DNA of 64,000 nt from CAVSMC01 sp963798655 (GTDB lineage Bacteria > Pseudomonadota > Gammaproteobacteria > Burkholderiales > Casimicrobiaceae): NCBI GenBank assembly GCA_963798655.1, contig CAWCUH010000016.1:62001-126000 (forward strand), given 5' to 3'. Made by a program: the position numbers and the translations under genes. The first letter of the stretch is position 1. Every line of letters begins with the position of its first letter. The notes beneath the pieces are model-generated. The model worked only from the letters and a program-made list of their open reading frames with translations, was not told the origin of the DNA and searched no databases. Shown piece by piece: positions 1-8,487 of the stretch.

Positions 1-2
1 GG

Positions 3-758
3 TTGCGGCAGACATTGCGCAACCGTTTCGCATTGCCACTCGTTGGCGTGCTTCTGGTTATCGCGGCCTGGCAGGCGACCGTCGTCGCCTACGATCTGCC
101 CGTGGTCGTCCTGCCGCGGCCGTCGGATGTCGCGGTGACACTCTTCAGGTTGCTCGGAACGCACGCGTTCTGGCGCGACGTGGGTATCAGTCTTTACGAA
201 TTCGCCAGCGGCTATGCCATCGGCGGCATCCTCGGCGTCGCGGTCGGCATGCTGATCGGCGAGTCGCGCAGCTTTCGCCTGGCCAGTACGCCGGTGGTCG
301 AGTCGCTGCGATTCGTCGTGCCGTTCGCCTGGATTCCGCTCACCATCCTGTGGTTCGGCACGAGCTACACGGGAAAGATCGTGCTCGTCGCGTACGCGGT
401 CTTCTTCGTGATGGTGGTGTCCACGGCGCGCGCCGTTGCGACCGTCGATCCGATGCTGTCGCGCGTCGGCACCGTGCTCGGCATGGGGCGATGGCGCCTT
501 GCATGGAACGTGCATCTGCGCGCGGCCGCGCCCACGATCGCGAGCGGCGCGCGCGCGGCGGCCGCCATCGGCTGGATCGCCGTGGTCGCTGCCGAGTACA
601 TCGGTGCGAGTGCGGGGCTCGGGCTGATGATCACCAACGCGGCGTCCTCGCTCGCGACATCGGACGTGATCGCCGGCATGATCGTGATCGGTTTGGTCGG
701 GGCCGGCGTGAGCACGCTGATCGGCTGGCTGTCGCGAATGCAACTGGATTATCGATGA
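3..758 (+). CDS. NitT/TauT-type ABC transporter permease
   Basis: Inner-membrane permease of the importer class that takes up sulfonates, nitrate, pyrimidine precursors and related small molecules. The 251-residue product is hydrophobic, with about six predicted helices. The cytoplasmic coupling loop that contacts the ATPase is recognisable near residues 175-205 (SGARAAAAIGWIAVVAAE). The frame opens with TTG two bases from the window edge, so the true start may lie further left. Its stop overlaps the start of the ATPase gene (ATGA), so the two are translationally coupled. No cognate binding protein is visible here; it is presumably encoded to the left. Substrate unknown. Confidence 0.9.
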   Translation: MRQTLRNRFALPLVGVLLVIAAWQATVVAYDLPVVVLPRPSDVAVTLFRLLGTHAFWRDVGISLYEFASGYAIGGILGVAVGMLIGESRSFRLASTPVVESLRFVVPFAWIPLTILWFGTSYTGKIVLVAYAVFFVMVVSTARAVATVDPMLSRVGTVLGMGRWRLAWNVHLRAAAPTIASGARAAAAIGWIAVVAAEYIGASAGLGLMITNAASSLATSDVIAGMIVIGLVGAGVSTLIGWLSRMQLDYR

Positions 759-1657
759 CACCTCGGCCAACCGCGGCAACCGATTCCGAGAGCGTCGCGC
801 GAAGTCGCGGCAACGCGCCTGCGGATGCGTCGAGTGGCGCGCTCGCGCAGCCTCATGGATCGGCGCGCCCCGACACGAGCGTCGCGGAGCAAGGCGGAGA
901 GCTCGCGATCGAGCGCGTGAGCCACGAGTACGTGGTGGCGGGACGTCGAACGTGCGTGCTCGACAACGTGTCGTTCTCGATCCCGGCCGGCCACGTCGCG
1001 TGCGTCGTCGGGCCGTCCGGATGCGGCAAGACGACGTTGCTCGGTCTCGCCGCCGGATTGCTGGCGCCTTCGGCCGGCAAGCTGATCTGGGACGGCGCGC
1101 CGGTGCGGCTCGGTCCCAATCAGCACATCGGCATGGCGTTCCAGCAGCCGGGACTGTTTCCATGGTTGACGGTGCGCCACAACGTCGCAATCGGCTTGCG
1201 CACGCGCGGTCACAGCCGCCGCGACGCGCAGCGCATTGCCGACGAGTTCCTGGCGACGGTCGGACTGACAGACTTCCGGGATGCCTATCCCAGCCAGTTG
1301 TCGGGCGGCATGGCTCAGCGCGTCGGCATCGCGCGTGCGTTGGCGCTGCGCCCACGGCTGCTGTTGCTCGATGAGCCGTTCGCTGCGGTGGACGCCTTCA
1401 CGCGCCTCAAGCTCCAGCAGGAGCTGCTTGCGCTGCTCGAGCGCTATCGACCTACCGTGATGTTCGTCACGCACGACGTCGCCGAGGCAATCGCGCTGGG
1501 CGACTTCATTATTGTCATGAGCGAGCGTCCGGCGACGATCCGCCGCATCATCGCGGTGGGCGCCGAGGAGCGCAATCGCACGAGCGTCGCCTTCGCTCGC
1601 AGGCTCGCCGACATCCTCGAGTCCCTCGGCGTTGCGGCGGACGTCGCCCGGCCGTGA
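755..1657 (+). CDS. NitT/TauT-type ABC transporter ATP-binding protein
   Basis: Cytoplasmic ATPase partner of the preceding permease (SsuB/TauB/NrtD class). Walker A GPSGCGKTT lies at about residues 86-94, the Q-loop in AFQQPG, the signature LSGGMAQRVGIARA near 182, Walker B LLLLDEPFA near 203, followed by the D-loop and a switch histidine in FVTHD. The ATG at 755 overlaps the permease stop and gives 300 residues. It leaves a non-conserved, low-complexity N-terminal tail of about 48 residues before the nucleotide-binding domain, longer than usual for the family, so an internal start is possible. Confidence 0.92.
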   Translation: MTPRPTAATDSESVARSRGNAPADASSGALAQPHGSARPDTSVAEQGGELAIERVSHEYVVAGRRTCVLDNVSFSIPAGHVACVVGPSGCGKTTLLGLAAGLLAPSAGKLIWDGAPVRLGPNQHIGMAFQQPGLFPWLTVRHNVAIGLRTRGHSRRDAQRIADEFLATVGLTDFRDAYPSQLSGGMAQRVGIARALALRPRLLLLDEPFAAVDAFTRLKLQQELLALLERYRPTVMFVTHDVAEAIALGDFIIVMSERPATIRRIIAVGAEERNRTSVAFARRLADILESLGVAADVARP

Positions 1658-1688
1658 CGAACATCGCGACCGGGTCGAGGGCGCGCCA

Positions 1689-2654
1689 ATGACGACCGGC
1701 ACGATGCACGACGACCAGACCGAGGTTCGGGCCGCGTGGCTGTATTTCATGGAGGGGCTCACGCAGGCGGAAATCGCGCGCCGGCTCGGCACGACGCGCT
1801 TGCGCATCAACCGGCTGCTCGGCGAGGCGCGCCGCAACGGCCTCGTCGGCATCACGCTCAACTCGCAGCTCGCGAGCTGCGTTGCCCTCGAGCAGGAGAT
1901 CGTCCGCGATTTCGGGCTCAAGGCGGCGGTCATCGTGCCCACGCCGACGGACGAAGAACAGATCCCCGGCATCCTCGGCCGCGCGGCGGCCCAGTTCGTC
2001 TCCGATCATCTCGAACAGCATCGCGTGCGAGGCTTCGGCATCGGGTGGGGTCGCACGCTGCGTGAAATGACGCGTCACATGCGGCCCGGCCGCTATCCCG
2101 ACCTGTGCGTGAACTCGATGATGGGCGGCCTCACGCACGGCCTGGAGATCAATACGTTCGACATCGTGAGCGAGCTGGCGCGCCGCCTCAATTCACAATG
2201 CCAGTATCTCGCCGCGCCGATCTACGCGGGCAGCCCGCAGTCGCGCGACACGATCATGGCGCAGGATGTGTTTCGCGAGGCTTTCCGCCGCATCGAGACC
2301 AACGAGCTCGTCGTGCTCAGCATCGGCGACGTCACCCGCCGCTCGATGCTCGTGCGCTACGGCCTGCCGGAGGATGTCGACATCAAGGAGCTGCGCGCGG
2401 CGGGCGCGATCGGGGACATCGTCGGTCAGTTCATCGATGCCCGCGGGCGACCGATAAACCATTCACTCAACCGCCGCGCCATCGCGCTGCCGCTCGATCG
2501 TTTGTCCCGCGAAATGGCCGTCGTCTTCGCTGCCGGGGGAAGCCACAAGCTGCGCGCACTCTCGGCAGTGCTGCGAGGAGGCTACGCCTCCGTGTTCATA
2601 AGCGACGAGGCAACCGTACGTGGAGCAGCCCGGCTTGCGCGCACCGCGCTTTGA
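1689..2654 (+). CDS. SorC/DeoR-like transcriptional regulator with sugar-binding domain
   Basis: Predicted DNA-binding regulator of the SorC family. A helix-turn-helix lies at about residues 24-48 (LTQAEIARRLGTTRLRINRL), followed by the roughly 260-residue effector-binding domain related to phosphosugar isomerases, with typical elements such as GIGWGRT and the glycine-rich C-terminal segment. The length (321 aa) matches the family. The ATG at 1689 is preferred over an in-frame TTG at 1632 that would overlap the ATPase gene. It sits between the ABC genes and a G1P-dehydrogenase-like gene, so it probably controls that cluster, with a phosphorylated sugar or polyol as ligand (inference). Confidence 0.88.
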   Translation: MTTGTMHDDQTEVRAAWLYFMEGLTQAEIARRLGTTRLRINRLLGEARRNGLVGITLNSQLASCVALEQEIVRDFGLKAAVIVPTPTDEEQIPGILGRAAAQFVSDHLEQHRVRGFGIGWGRTLREMTRHMRPGRYPDLCVNSMMGGLTHGLEINTFDIVSELARRLNSQCQYLAAPIYAGSPQSRDTIMAQDVFREAFRRIETNELVVLSIGDVTRRSMLVRYGLPEDVDIKELRAAGAIGDIVGQFIDARGRPINHSLNRRAIALPLDRLSREMAVVFAAGGSHKLRALSAVLRGGYASVFISDEATVRGAARLARTAL

Positions 2655-2714
2655 ACCTCGAGGAGCCAGCGCCATTGCACTGAACGTCCAACTGGACAAC
2701 GGCGACCGCGAGAC

Positions 2715-4127
2715 ATGCGGCGCGCGCATCCGGCGCTCTCGACCGATGAGACGATCAGCATGCTGACGGGCGACGCAGACGCGCTGCTCGATCAGGCCGT
2801 GCGCAGCGCGTCGGTCACGCGCTCCGTAGTGGTGGAGCGACAGGCTCTGGCCCGGTTGCCTGCGGTCGTGCGCACGCTGCAGCCATCGCGGGCGTGCCGA
2901 ATCGTTGCCGATTCGAATACGATGGATGCGGCGGGCCATCGCTCGTTCGCGATCTTGCAAGCAGCGAACGTCATGCTCGAGGAGTCCATCGTGCTCGCGG
3001 AATCGCCGCGTCTCAAGCCGCGGTTGAACGCGGCACGCGAGCTCGCCGCGCGGCTGCGCGCAAGCGGTGCGCTGCCGATCGCGGTCGGTTCGGGCGTCAT
3101 CAACGACGTGACGAAGTGCGCTGCCGAGCTTGCAGGCACGCCATACGTTTGCGTCGCCACGGCGGCATCGATGGACGGCTATGCGGCGTCCGGCGCGGCG
3201 ATGCTCGACGAAGGTTTCAAGCGCACGTTGCCGTGCGCGCCGCCGATCGCCGTCATCGCCGATCTCGACGTCATTGCAGGGGCACCCGCGCGCATGGCCG
3301 CCTGGGGGTACGGCGATCTCGCGGGCAAGCTGATCGCAGGCGCCGACTGGATCCTCGCCGACGCGATGGGCGAGGATCCGCTCGGGCAGCGTGCGTTTGC
3401 GCTTGTGCACGATCACGTGAGGGATTGGCTGTCCGATCCTGCGCGCGTCGCCGCGCACGACATCGATGCGTTGCGCGGCTTGATGCTCGGCTTGCTCATC
3501 GCCGGCTTCGCGATGCAGGCGCATGGCAATTCGCGGCCCGCAAGCGGCAGCGAGCACCAGCTGTCGCATCTGTGGGAGATGGAGCGCCTCGCCGTGAACG
3601 GCGAGCCGGCCGCGCACGGTGCTTGCGTCGGTGTCGGCGCGGTCGCCATGCTCGCACTCTACGAATGGATGCTCGCGCGCGACATCGCTGCAGCCGCCAG
3701 CCGTATCGACCCCGCAGCGCCGGTCGATCGACAGGCTATCGAGGACGAAGTCGAGGCGTCGTTCGCAGAGCCGTGGTTGGTCGCGAGCGCGCGAGCCGAA
3801 ACCACCGCGAAGCTTCCCAGCGCCGAGCGTCGCGCAATGCGCATGCGCGGCTTGTCGGCGGCATGGCCGGCGCTGTCCGCACGCCTGCGCGCCACACTGG
3901 TGGCACCCGCAACGCTCGAGCAATGGCTGCGCGCGTGCGGCGCGGCTTCACACCCCGCGCAACTCGGTATTTCGCCGTCCAAGCTCGCCGCCGACTATCG
4001 TCGTGCGCGCCTCATCCGTCGACGTTACACGGTGCTCGATTGTCTCGAGGACCTCGGCTTGCTGGACGAGGCGATTGACGCAGTATCTGCGCCGGACGGA
4101 TTCTGGGGCCGGCGTCCCGCGCCGTAG
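2715..4127 (+). CDS. sn-glycerol-1-phosphate dehydrogenase (AraM-like)
   Basis: Member of the iron-containing/dehydroquinate-synthase-like dehydrogenase superfamily, closest in motifs to bacterial glycerol-1-phosphate dehydrogenases (AraM), which reduce dihydroxyacetone phosphate with NAD(P)H. The nucleotide-binding motif GSGVINDVTK and the TAASMDGYAA segment are clear. The three family metal ligands appear as Asp201 (GYGDLAGK), His281 (SGSEHQLSH) and His301 (AAHGA). At 470 residues it is somewhat longer than typical, through an extended C-terminal helical region. It lies 60 bases downstream of the SorC regulator in the same direction. The true substrate could be another polyol phosphate. Confidence 0.85.
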   Translation: MRRAHPALSTDETISMLTGDADALLDQAVRSASVTRSVVVERQALARLPAVVRTLQPSRACRIVADSNTMDAAGHRSFAILQAANVMLEESIVLAESPRLKPRLNAARELAARLRASGALPIAVGSGVINDVTKCAAELAGTPYVCVATAASMDGYAASGAAMLDEGFKRTLPCAPPIAVIADLDVIAGAPARMAAWGYGDLAGKLIAGADWILADAMGEDPLGQRAFALVHDHVRDWLSDPARVAAHDIDALRGLMLGLLIAGFAMQAHGNSRPASGSEHQLSHLWEMERLAVNGEPAAHGACVGVGAVAMLALYEWMLARDIAAAASRIDPAAPVDRQAIEDEVEASFAEPWLVASARAETTAKLPSAERRAMRMRGLSAAWPALSARLRATLVAPATLEQWLRACGAASHPAQLGISPSKLAADYRRARLIRRRYTVLDCLEDLGLLDEAIDAVSAPDGFWGRRPAP

Positions 4128-4193
4128 CGGCCCGAGCGCGCGGCCTCCGGCCCCGACCGGGGCTGGCTCAACCCGTCGATGCGCTGCGTCGAC

Positions 4194-4460
4194 TCAGGAT
4201 GCGCCTTTCTTCCCGGCGCCCGCAGTGCTTTTCTTCGCGTCCTGCCTGCCAAGCTCTTCCTTCGTCGGCTTGACCTTGTGGACCTTTTCCGTCTTGACCT
4301 TTTCCGGCTTCACTCTTTCCTTTTTCACCTTTGGCTTCTTCACGACCGGTCCTGCCAATGCCTGCTTCGCGAGCCGCTTGGCCTGCTTGGCTTCGACATG
4401 GAGACGCTTCTTGGTCTTCTGGTGCTGCCGTCTGGCTTTCAGCATTGACGCGTGACTCAT
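4194..4460 (-). CDS. Small lysine-rich basic protein
   Basis: An 88-residue, highly basic protein of unknown function. The middle is a run of Lys-Val/Pro-Glu-Lys repeats (KVKKERVKPEKVKTEKVHK), resembling nucleic-acid-binding tails of histone H1-like bacterial proteins. No domain is recognised. A GGAG ribosome binding site seven to eight bases before the ATG supports translation. It converges on the dehydrogenase gene and faces away from the pseudouridine synthase. A role in binding RNA or DNA is only suggested by charge. Confidence 0.6.
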   Translation of the reverse strand: MSHASMLKARRQHQKTKKRLHVEAKQAKRLAKQALAGPVVKKPKVKKERVKPEKVKTEKVHKVKPTKEELGRQDAKKSTAGAGKKGAS

Positions 4461-4734
4461 TTTCGATCTCCGATGAATGAAGCCAAATCGACGTTAGTTT
4501 GATCCGATTTTGCGTTGTTGGCTAACTGACCGCGTCGCGCCTGGCACGCGTTTCATGATGATGGCTTCGATTCAACTGGTTGCCGAAGCGTCACATGCCG
4601 CGGCCGCGTCGGAGGCATCGATGGAAAAGAATATGATGGGGGCGCGCGAGAGCGAACGGCGTCCGGATTCGCGCGCATCTTGCTTCAGCGCCAGCCCTCG
4701 AACGGTCGAGCAGTCACCGCGCGGTACCGTCGAC

Positions 4735-5664
4735 ATGAAATCATCCGAGAGCACCGTCGCTGCGGTCGTTCGCGAACAGACCGGCGTCACCTGGTCGCGC
4801 GCGCGTGCGCTGTGCACCGACGGACGCGTCACGGTCGATGGAGAGCGTTGCGTCGATCCCGCGTCTCGGCTGCCACCGGGCGCCCTGGTGGTCGTCCATC
4901 GGGAGGCACGAAAGCTCCGTATCGGTCCGCTTGCCGGGATCGTGATCGTGTCTTGCGACCGAGATGTGGTCATCGTCGACAAGCCGGCCGGCATGCTCAG
5001 CGTGGCCGACGAAACCGGGAACAAGAACACGCTGGCCGACCACACTCGAACGTTGCTGCGACGGATGCGCGGACATGACGCCGACGCCAAGCTCGGCGTC
5101 GTGCACCGCCTCGACAAAGGTACGAGCGGTCTGATCGTCTTTGCGCGGACGGCCTCTGCCAAACGCATTTTGGCGGCACAGTTTCGCGAGCACACGGTCG
5201 AGCGCGTTTACCAGGCCATCGCCCACGGGGCTGTTGCCGAAACGCGGGTGGAGACGTATCTCGTTCCGGATCGTGGCGACGAAATGCGCGGCTCCTACGG
5301 CCACTTCCGCCCTCCTCGGGGCGAGGCTCCGATCGGCGCACGACATGCCGTCACCTACATCAAGCCGATTGCACGCCTCGTGGGTGCTACGCTGATCGAA
5401 TGCCGCCTCGAAACCGGACGTCAACATCAGATTCGGATCCACCTGTCCGAACTCGGCCATCCGTTGGCGGGCGAACAGGTGTACATGCGCGACTATAGGG
5501 GACCGAAGTTGCAGGCCATGCGCCCGATGCTCCACGCCCGCACGCTGGGCTTCCTGCATCCGAGAACGTCCGAACGTGTCTCCTTCGAGCGCGAACCGCC
5601 CGCCGACTTCCGGGCGATGGTGGAATCACTTCGACCGATCCGCGCCCAGTCGCGAACCGCGTGA
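4735..5664 (+). CDS. RluA-family pseudouridine synthase
   Basis: RNA-modifying enzyme converting specific uridines in rRNA or tRNA to pseudouridine. An N-terminal S4-like RNA-binding segment (SRARALCTDGRVTVDGERC) is followed by the catalytic domain, with VDKPAGM and the signature HRLDKGTSGL, whose Asp127 is the catalytic residue. The C-terminal RQHQIRIHLSELGHPLAG motif is complete. The frame is open from 4510, but the conserved S4 region begins just after the ATG at 4735, so the extra 75 residues are probably not translated. It appears monocistronic. Which RNA site it modifies cannot be told from sequence. Confidence 0.88.
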   Translation: MKSSESTVAAVVREQTGVTWSRARALCTDGRVTVDGERCVDPASRLPPGALVVVHREARKLRIGPLAGIVIVSCDRDVVIVDKPAGMLSVADETGNKNTLADHTRTLLRRMRGHDADAKLGVVHRLDKGTSGLIVFARTASAKRILAAQFREHTVERVYQAIAHGAVAETRVETYLVPDRGDEMRGSYGHFRPPRGEAPIGARHAVTYIKPIARLVGATLIECRLETGRQHQIRIHLSELGHPLAGEQVYMRDYRGPKLQAMRPMLHARTLGFLHPRTSERVSFEREPPADFRAMVESLRPIRAQSRTA

Positions 5665-5794
5665 ATTGGGTTTCGGTTGCGCAAACCAGCGGATATGATC
5701 CGCAACGAGCCGAGTCCCGGCGACGTCGGCGAGCGATCCTACGCGACGCATATCAGTCGCCCGCACCATTGTATTGAATGAAGGATCCGAACAC

Positions 5795-6172
5795 ATGCCC
5801 AGTAAAGAACCCGGTTTCGCGGAACGCCTTCAGACGGCGGCCAAGGCGAAGAAAGCGCAGCTGGAAAAGATACGCGCGGCCGCGCTGGCTAGCGGCCCGC
5901 AGTCCGCCACTCGGCAGGCTGAACGGGTGCAAACCGCGGAAGCGCGCAAGGTGCGCACGGCGGAACGCAAGGACTCCAAGCGGGCCAGCGCCGCAGAGAG
6001 AGACGCACAACGCGCGGCTGAGAAAGCCGCCCAAGCACAAGCTGTCGCGGAAGAGAAGGCTCGCAAGGACGCCGAGCGCGTTGCCCGGGCGACGGCCGAT
6101 GCAGCGCTTCGAAAGGATCAGAAAGCTGCGCGCGATGCCAAGTACGCAGCTCGCAAAGCGAGGCAGAGATAG
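5795..6172 (+). CDS. DUF6481-like Ala/Lys/Arg-rich coiled protein
   Basis: A 125-residue, highly charged, almost entirely helical protein. The opening (KEPGFAERLQTAAKAKKAQL) resembles the small DUF6481 proteins of proteobacteria, whose function is unknown. The rest is a long Ala/Lys/Glu/Arg coiled-coil-like stretch. The ATG at 5795 follows an AAGGA site by nine bases and is preferred over an in-frame ATG 21 bases upstream. Together with the lysine-rich protein at 4194-4460 it brackets the RluA gene, a pairing that hints at RNA-related roles but proves nothing. Confidence 0.7.
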   Translation: MPSKEPGFAERLQTAAKAKKAQLEKIRAAALASGPQSATRQAERVQTAEARKVRTAERKDSKRASAAERDAQRAAEKAAQAQAVAEEKARKDAERVARATADAALRKDQKAARDAKYAARKARQR

Positions 6173-6310
6173 CCTTGTCGCCGCCAGCGCGGCGATGGCA
6201 GGCCACGGTGACCGACCATTTGCGGACGAACTTGCCAGTCGTCCCGGCGCGGCAGCCGCGATCGCAACAGCGAGACGGGTCGCACGCCGGCCCGCGCCAG
6301 CTCTTACAGC

Positions 6311-6928
6311 TCAGCCGGCAGCTCGCGTGCAGTTCTTGGCGAGCAGGCACGGAGGCGGCGGCTCGTTCGTCTTGCGGCGCAGGATTTCGTCGCGCAATTC
6401 CTGATATTGCCGCTGGGTTTGCGCCTGCACCAGTTCCGGCGTTATCGCCGCGCCGCCCAAAGCGCTCGGCACGAAATGACCGCTGACGGTGACCCGCACG
6501 AGGCCCCCGGCCTCCTCGGCAATGCGGGTCGTGAAATCCGAGGACTTCACGTCTCCCCTGATCACATGCGACTGGATCTGGCGCTTTGGCGTCAGCTCCA
6601 CGCGCCGGACGCTGTCGAGCGAGATGCGCATCAGGCCCGCGCTCGCATGGCTCTTCTGGATCACGTCGAATCGGTCCCCTTCGCGGTTCGCGATGCGGCT
6701 CGCGTCCACGTTCGAAAGGATCTGCGCCATGCGGTCGAAGTCCGTCAAGACTTCCCAGACTTCGTCGACGCTCGCAGCGACGGTCCACTGCGCGTTCACC
6801 GAGAACGTATTGCCTTCGCGGTCGACGTGCACCGCAATGGCCGCTGCGCCGGGCGGCGCCGCGCAGGCCGTCGCCCACGATGCGATCAGAGCAATGAAAG
6901 CGAGGAACGCAAAGACCGACTTGAGCAT
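6311..6928 (-). CDS. Exported SRPBCC (polyketide cyclase/START-like) protein
   Basis: A 205-residue protein with an N-terminal signal peptide (FAFLAFIALIASWATACA, cleavage expected near residue 23) and a single SRPBCC hydrophobic-ligand-binding fold. The segment WTVAASVDEVWEVLTDFDRM is characteristic of the first strand and helix of that fold. Members bind lipids or other hydrophobic molecules; an enzymatic role is not evident. Expected location is the periplasm. No obvious operon partner: it lies between the DUF6481-like gene and a divergently transcribed oxidoreductase. Confidence 0.8.
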   Translation of the reverse strand: MLKSVFAFLAFIALIASWATACAAPPGAAAIAVHVDREGNTFSVNAQWTVAASVDEVWEVLTDFDRMAQILSNVDASRIANREGDRFDVIQKSHASAGLMRISLDSVRRVELTPKRQIQSHVIRGDVKSSDFTTRIAEEAGGLVRVTVSGHFVPSALGGAAITPELVQAQTQRQYQELRDEILRRKTNEPPPPCLLAKNCTRAAG

Positions 6929-7175
6929 GGCTGTCCCCGCGAATTTTCGGAAGGACTGCGGAGAGCGATCTTAAACCAAACCGTGGTCGACGAGTTCAAC
7001 GATGGCCTATCGGCGGGCTGCCGTCGCAGACGCTCGGTCGCATGCCCGGAGCCCGCGTCGCGCAACGCCCGTAGCTGCATCGTCGTTCACCGCGCGCGCG
7101 GCTCCCGGGTTCGCCGGCGCCGTCGCTTGCGATATATTGGCATCGCGATGGTGGGCTGACGATCGGCGGACGGAC

Positions 7176-8408
7176 ATGAAGCACGTGATCATCGGTGCAG
7201 GACCCGCCGGCGTCATAGCGGCCGAAACGCTGCGCGAGCAGGACTCGCTCGCGTCGATCGCACTCGTGAGCGGGGAGCGCGGCGAGCCGTACGCTCGCAT
7301 GGCGATTCCCTACATTCTGAGCGGTCGCATCGGCGAGGCGGGTGCGCGCCAGCGCAAGAGCGCCGGGCACTTCGAAAGTCTCGGCATTCGCTATCTGAAC
7401 AACAAGGCGATGCAGGTGCACGCCGGTGCGGATGGCGGCAGTGTCGATCTCGACGACGGCTCGCGGCTGGACTACGACCGTCTGCTCGTCGCGACGGGGT
7501 CATCGCCTACGCTGCCTCCCGTGCCCGGCATCGATCTCGACGGTGTCCTCACATGCTGGACGCTCGACGACGCGCGGGCGATCGCGTCCCGATTGAAGCC
7601 TGGCTTGAGGGTCGTCATGGTGGGCGCCGGGTTCGTTGCCGGCGTCTGCATGAAATCGCTCGTCGAACGGGGCGCTCAGCTATCCGTCATCGCGGGCCGA
7701 AGCGGACAGATCCTTCGGTCGATGATGACGCCGGTCGGCAGCCGCCTGCTGCAGCGCTGGCTGGAGGACAAGGGCGTACGTGTCATCGCCACCGGCCGGA
7801 TCGAGCGCATCGAGGCGGGACCGCGACTCGTCATGGATACGCGGACGCTCGACGCCGATCTGATCATCCTCGCGACGGGAGTCCACCCGAACGTTTCATT
7901 CCTCGAAGGCACCGGCGCTGAGATCGATCAAGGCATCGTGATCGACGATCGGATGCGAACGACGGTACCGAACATATACGCCGCCGGAGACGTCGCTCAG
8001 GGACGAGACTTCTCGACCGGACACTGGGTCGTCCATGCGCTCCAGCCGACGGCGACCGAGCACGGGCGCGCGGCCGCGCTCAACATGGTGGGAAAGGACG
8101 CGCCGTACCGCGGCAGCCTCGGCATGAACGTGCTCGATACGGCCGGGCTGATTTCGCAGACGCTCGGGCTGTGGCAAGGCGTCGAAGGCGGCGAAACGAC
8201 GGAAAGCCTGAACGAGGAGCGATTTCTCTACACGCGGCTCTGCTTCGACGGCGACGTGCTCGTGGGGGCGATCAGCATTGGCGAGGGGCGCAACGTCGGC
8301 GCGATCCGCGGGCTCATCCAGACGCGGCGAAAGCTCGGCGCCTGGAAGGCGAGGCTGCTGAAGGATCCGCAGCTCGTCACCGACGCCTTCGTCGACGCCG
8401 GCACCTGA
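7176..8408 (+). CDS. FAD/NAD(P)-dependent pyridine nucleotide-disulfide-type oxidoreductase
   Basis: Flavoprotein with two Rossmann folds: FAD-binding GAGPAG at residues 7-12 and an NAD-binding VGAGFVAG near 150. It also has the FAD-closing ATG and GDVAQ motifs and a C-terminal dimerisation domain. It resembles nitrite reductase/rubredoxin reductase-type electron-transfer flavoproteins. It is a clear paralogue of the AOR-associated flavoprotein directly opposite (8488-9741), sharing the start MKHVIIG and the block RMAIPY throughout. The ATG at 7176 is chosen because the FAD motif begins immediately after it. Electron partner unknown; it may feed the same aldehyde oxidoreductase. Confidence 0.88.
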   Translation: MKHVIIGAGPAGVIAAETLREQDSLASIALVSGERGEPYARMAIPYILSGRIGEAGARQRKSAGHFESLGIRYLNNKAMQVHAGADGGSVDLDDGSRLDYDRLLVATGSSPTLPPVPGIDLDGVLTCWTLDDARAIASRLKPGLRVVMVGAGFVAGVCMKSLVERGAQLSVIAGRSGQILRSMMTPVGSRLLQRWLEDKGVRVIATGRIERIEAGPRLVMDTRTLDADLIILATGVHPNVSFLEGTGAEIDQGIVIDDRMRTTVPNIYAAGDVAQGRDFSTGHWVVHALQPTATEHGRAAALNMVGKDAPYRGSLGMNVLDTAGLISQTLGLWQGVEGGETTESLNEERFLYTRLCFDGDVLVGAISIGEGRNVGAIRGLIQTRRKLGAWKARLLKDPQLVTDAFVDAGT

Positions 8409-8413
8409 ACAGC

Positions 8414-8486
8414 GGAGGGTCAGAGTGGACTTTTTGCCGTCACGCCGAGCAAGGCGCCGCGGCTGAAAAGTCCACTCTGACCCTCC
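8414..8486. repeat. Perfect 21-bp inverted repeat between convergent genes
   Basis: Arms at 8414-8434 and 8466-8486 are exact reverse complements (starting GGAGGGTCAGAGTGG) around a 31-base loop. They fill the whole gap between two convergent flavoprotein genes. Each arm ends in T-rich or A-rich sequence, so the hairpin could terminate transcription from both sides. The core GAGGGTCAGAGT recurs at 62124-62171, so this is a dispersed palindromic (REP-like) element rather than a simple terminator. Confidence 0.85.
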
Positions 8487-8487
8487 T

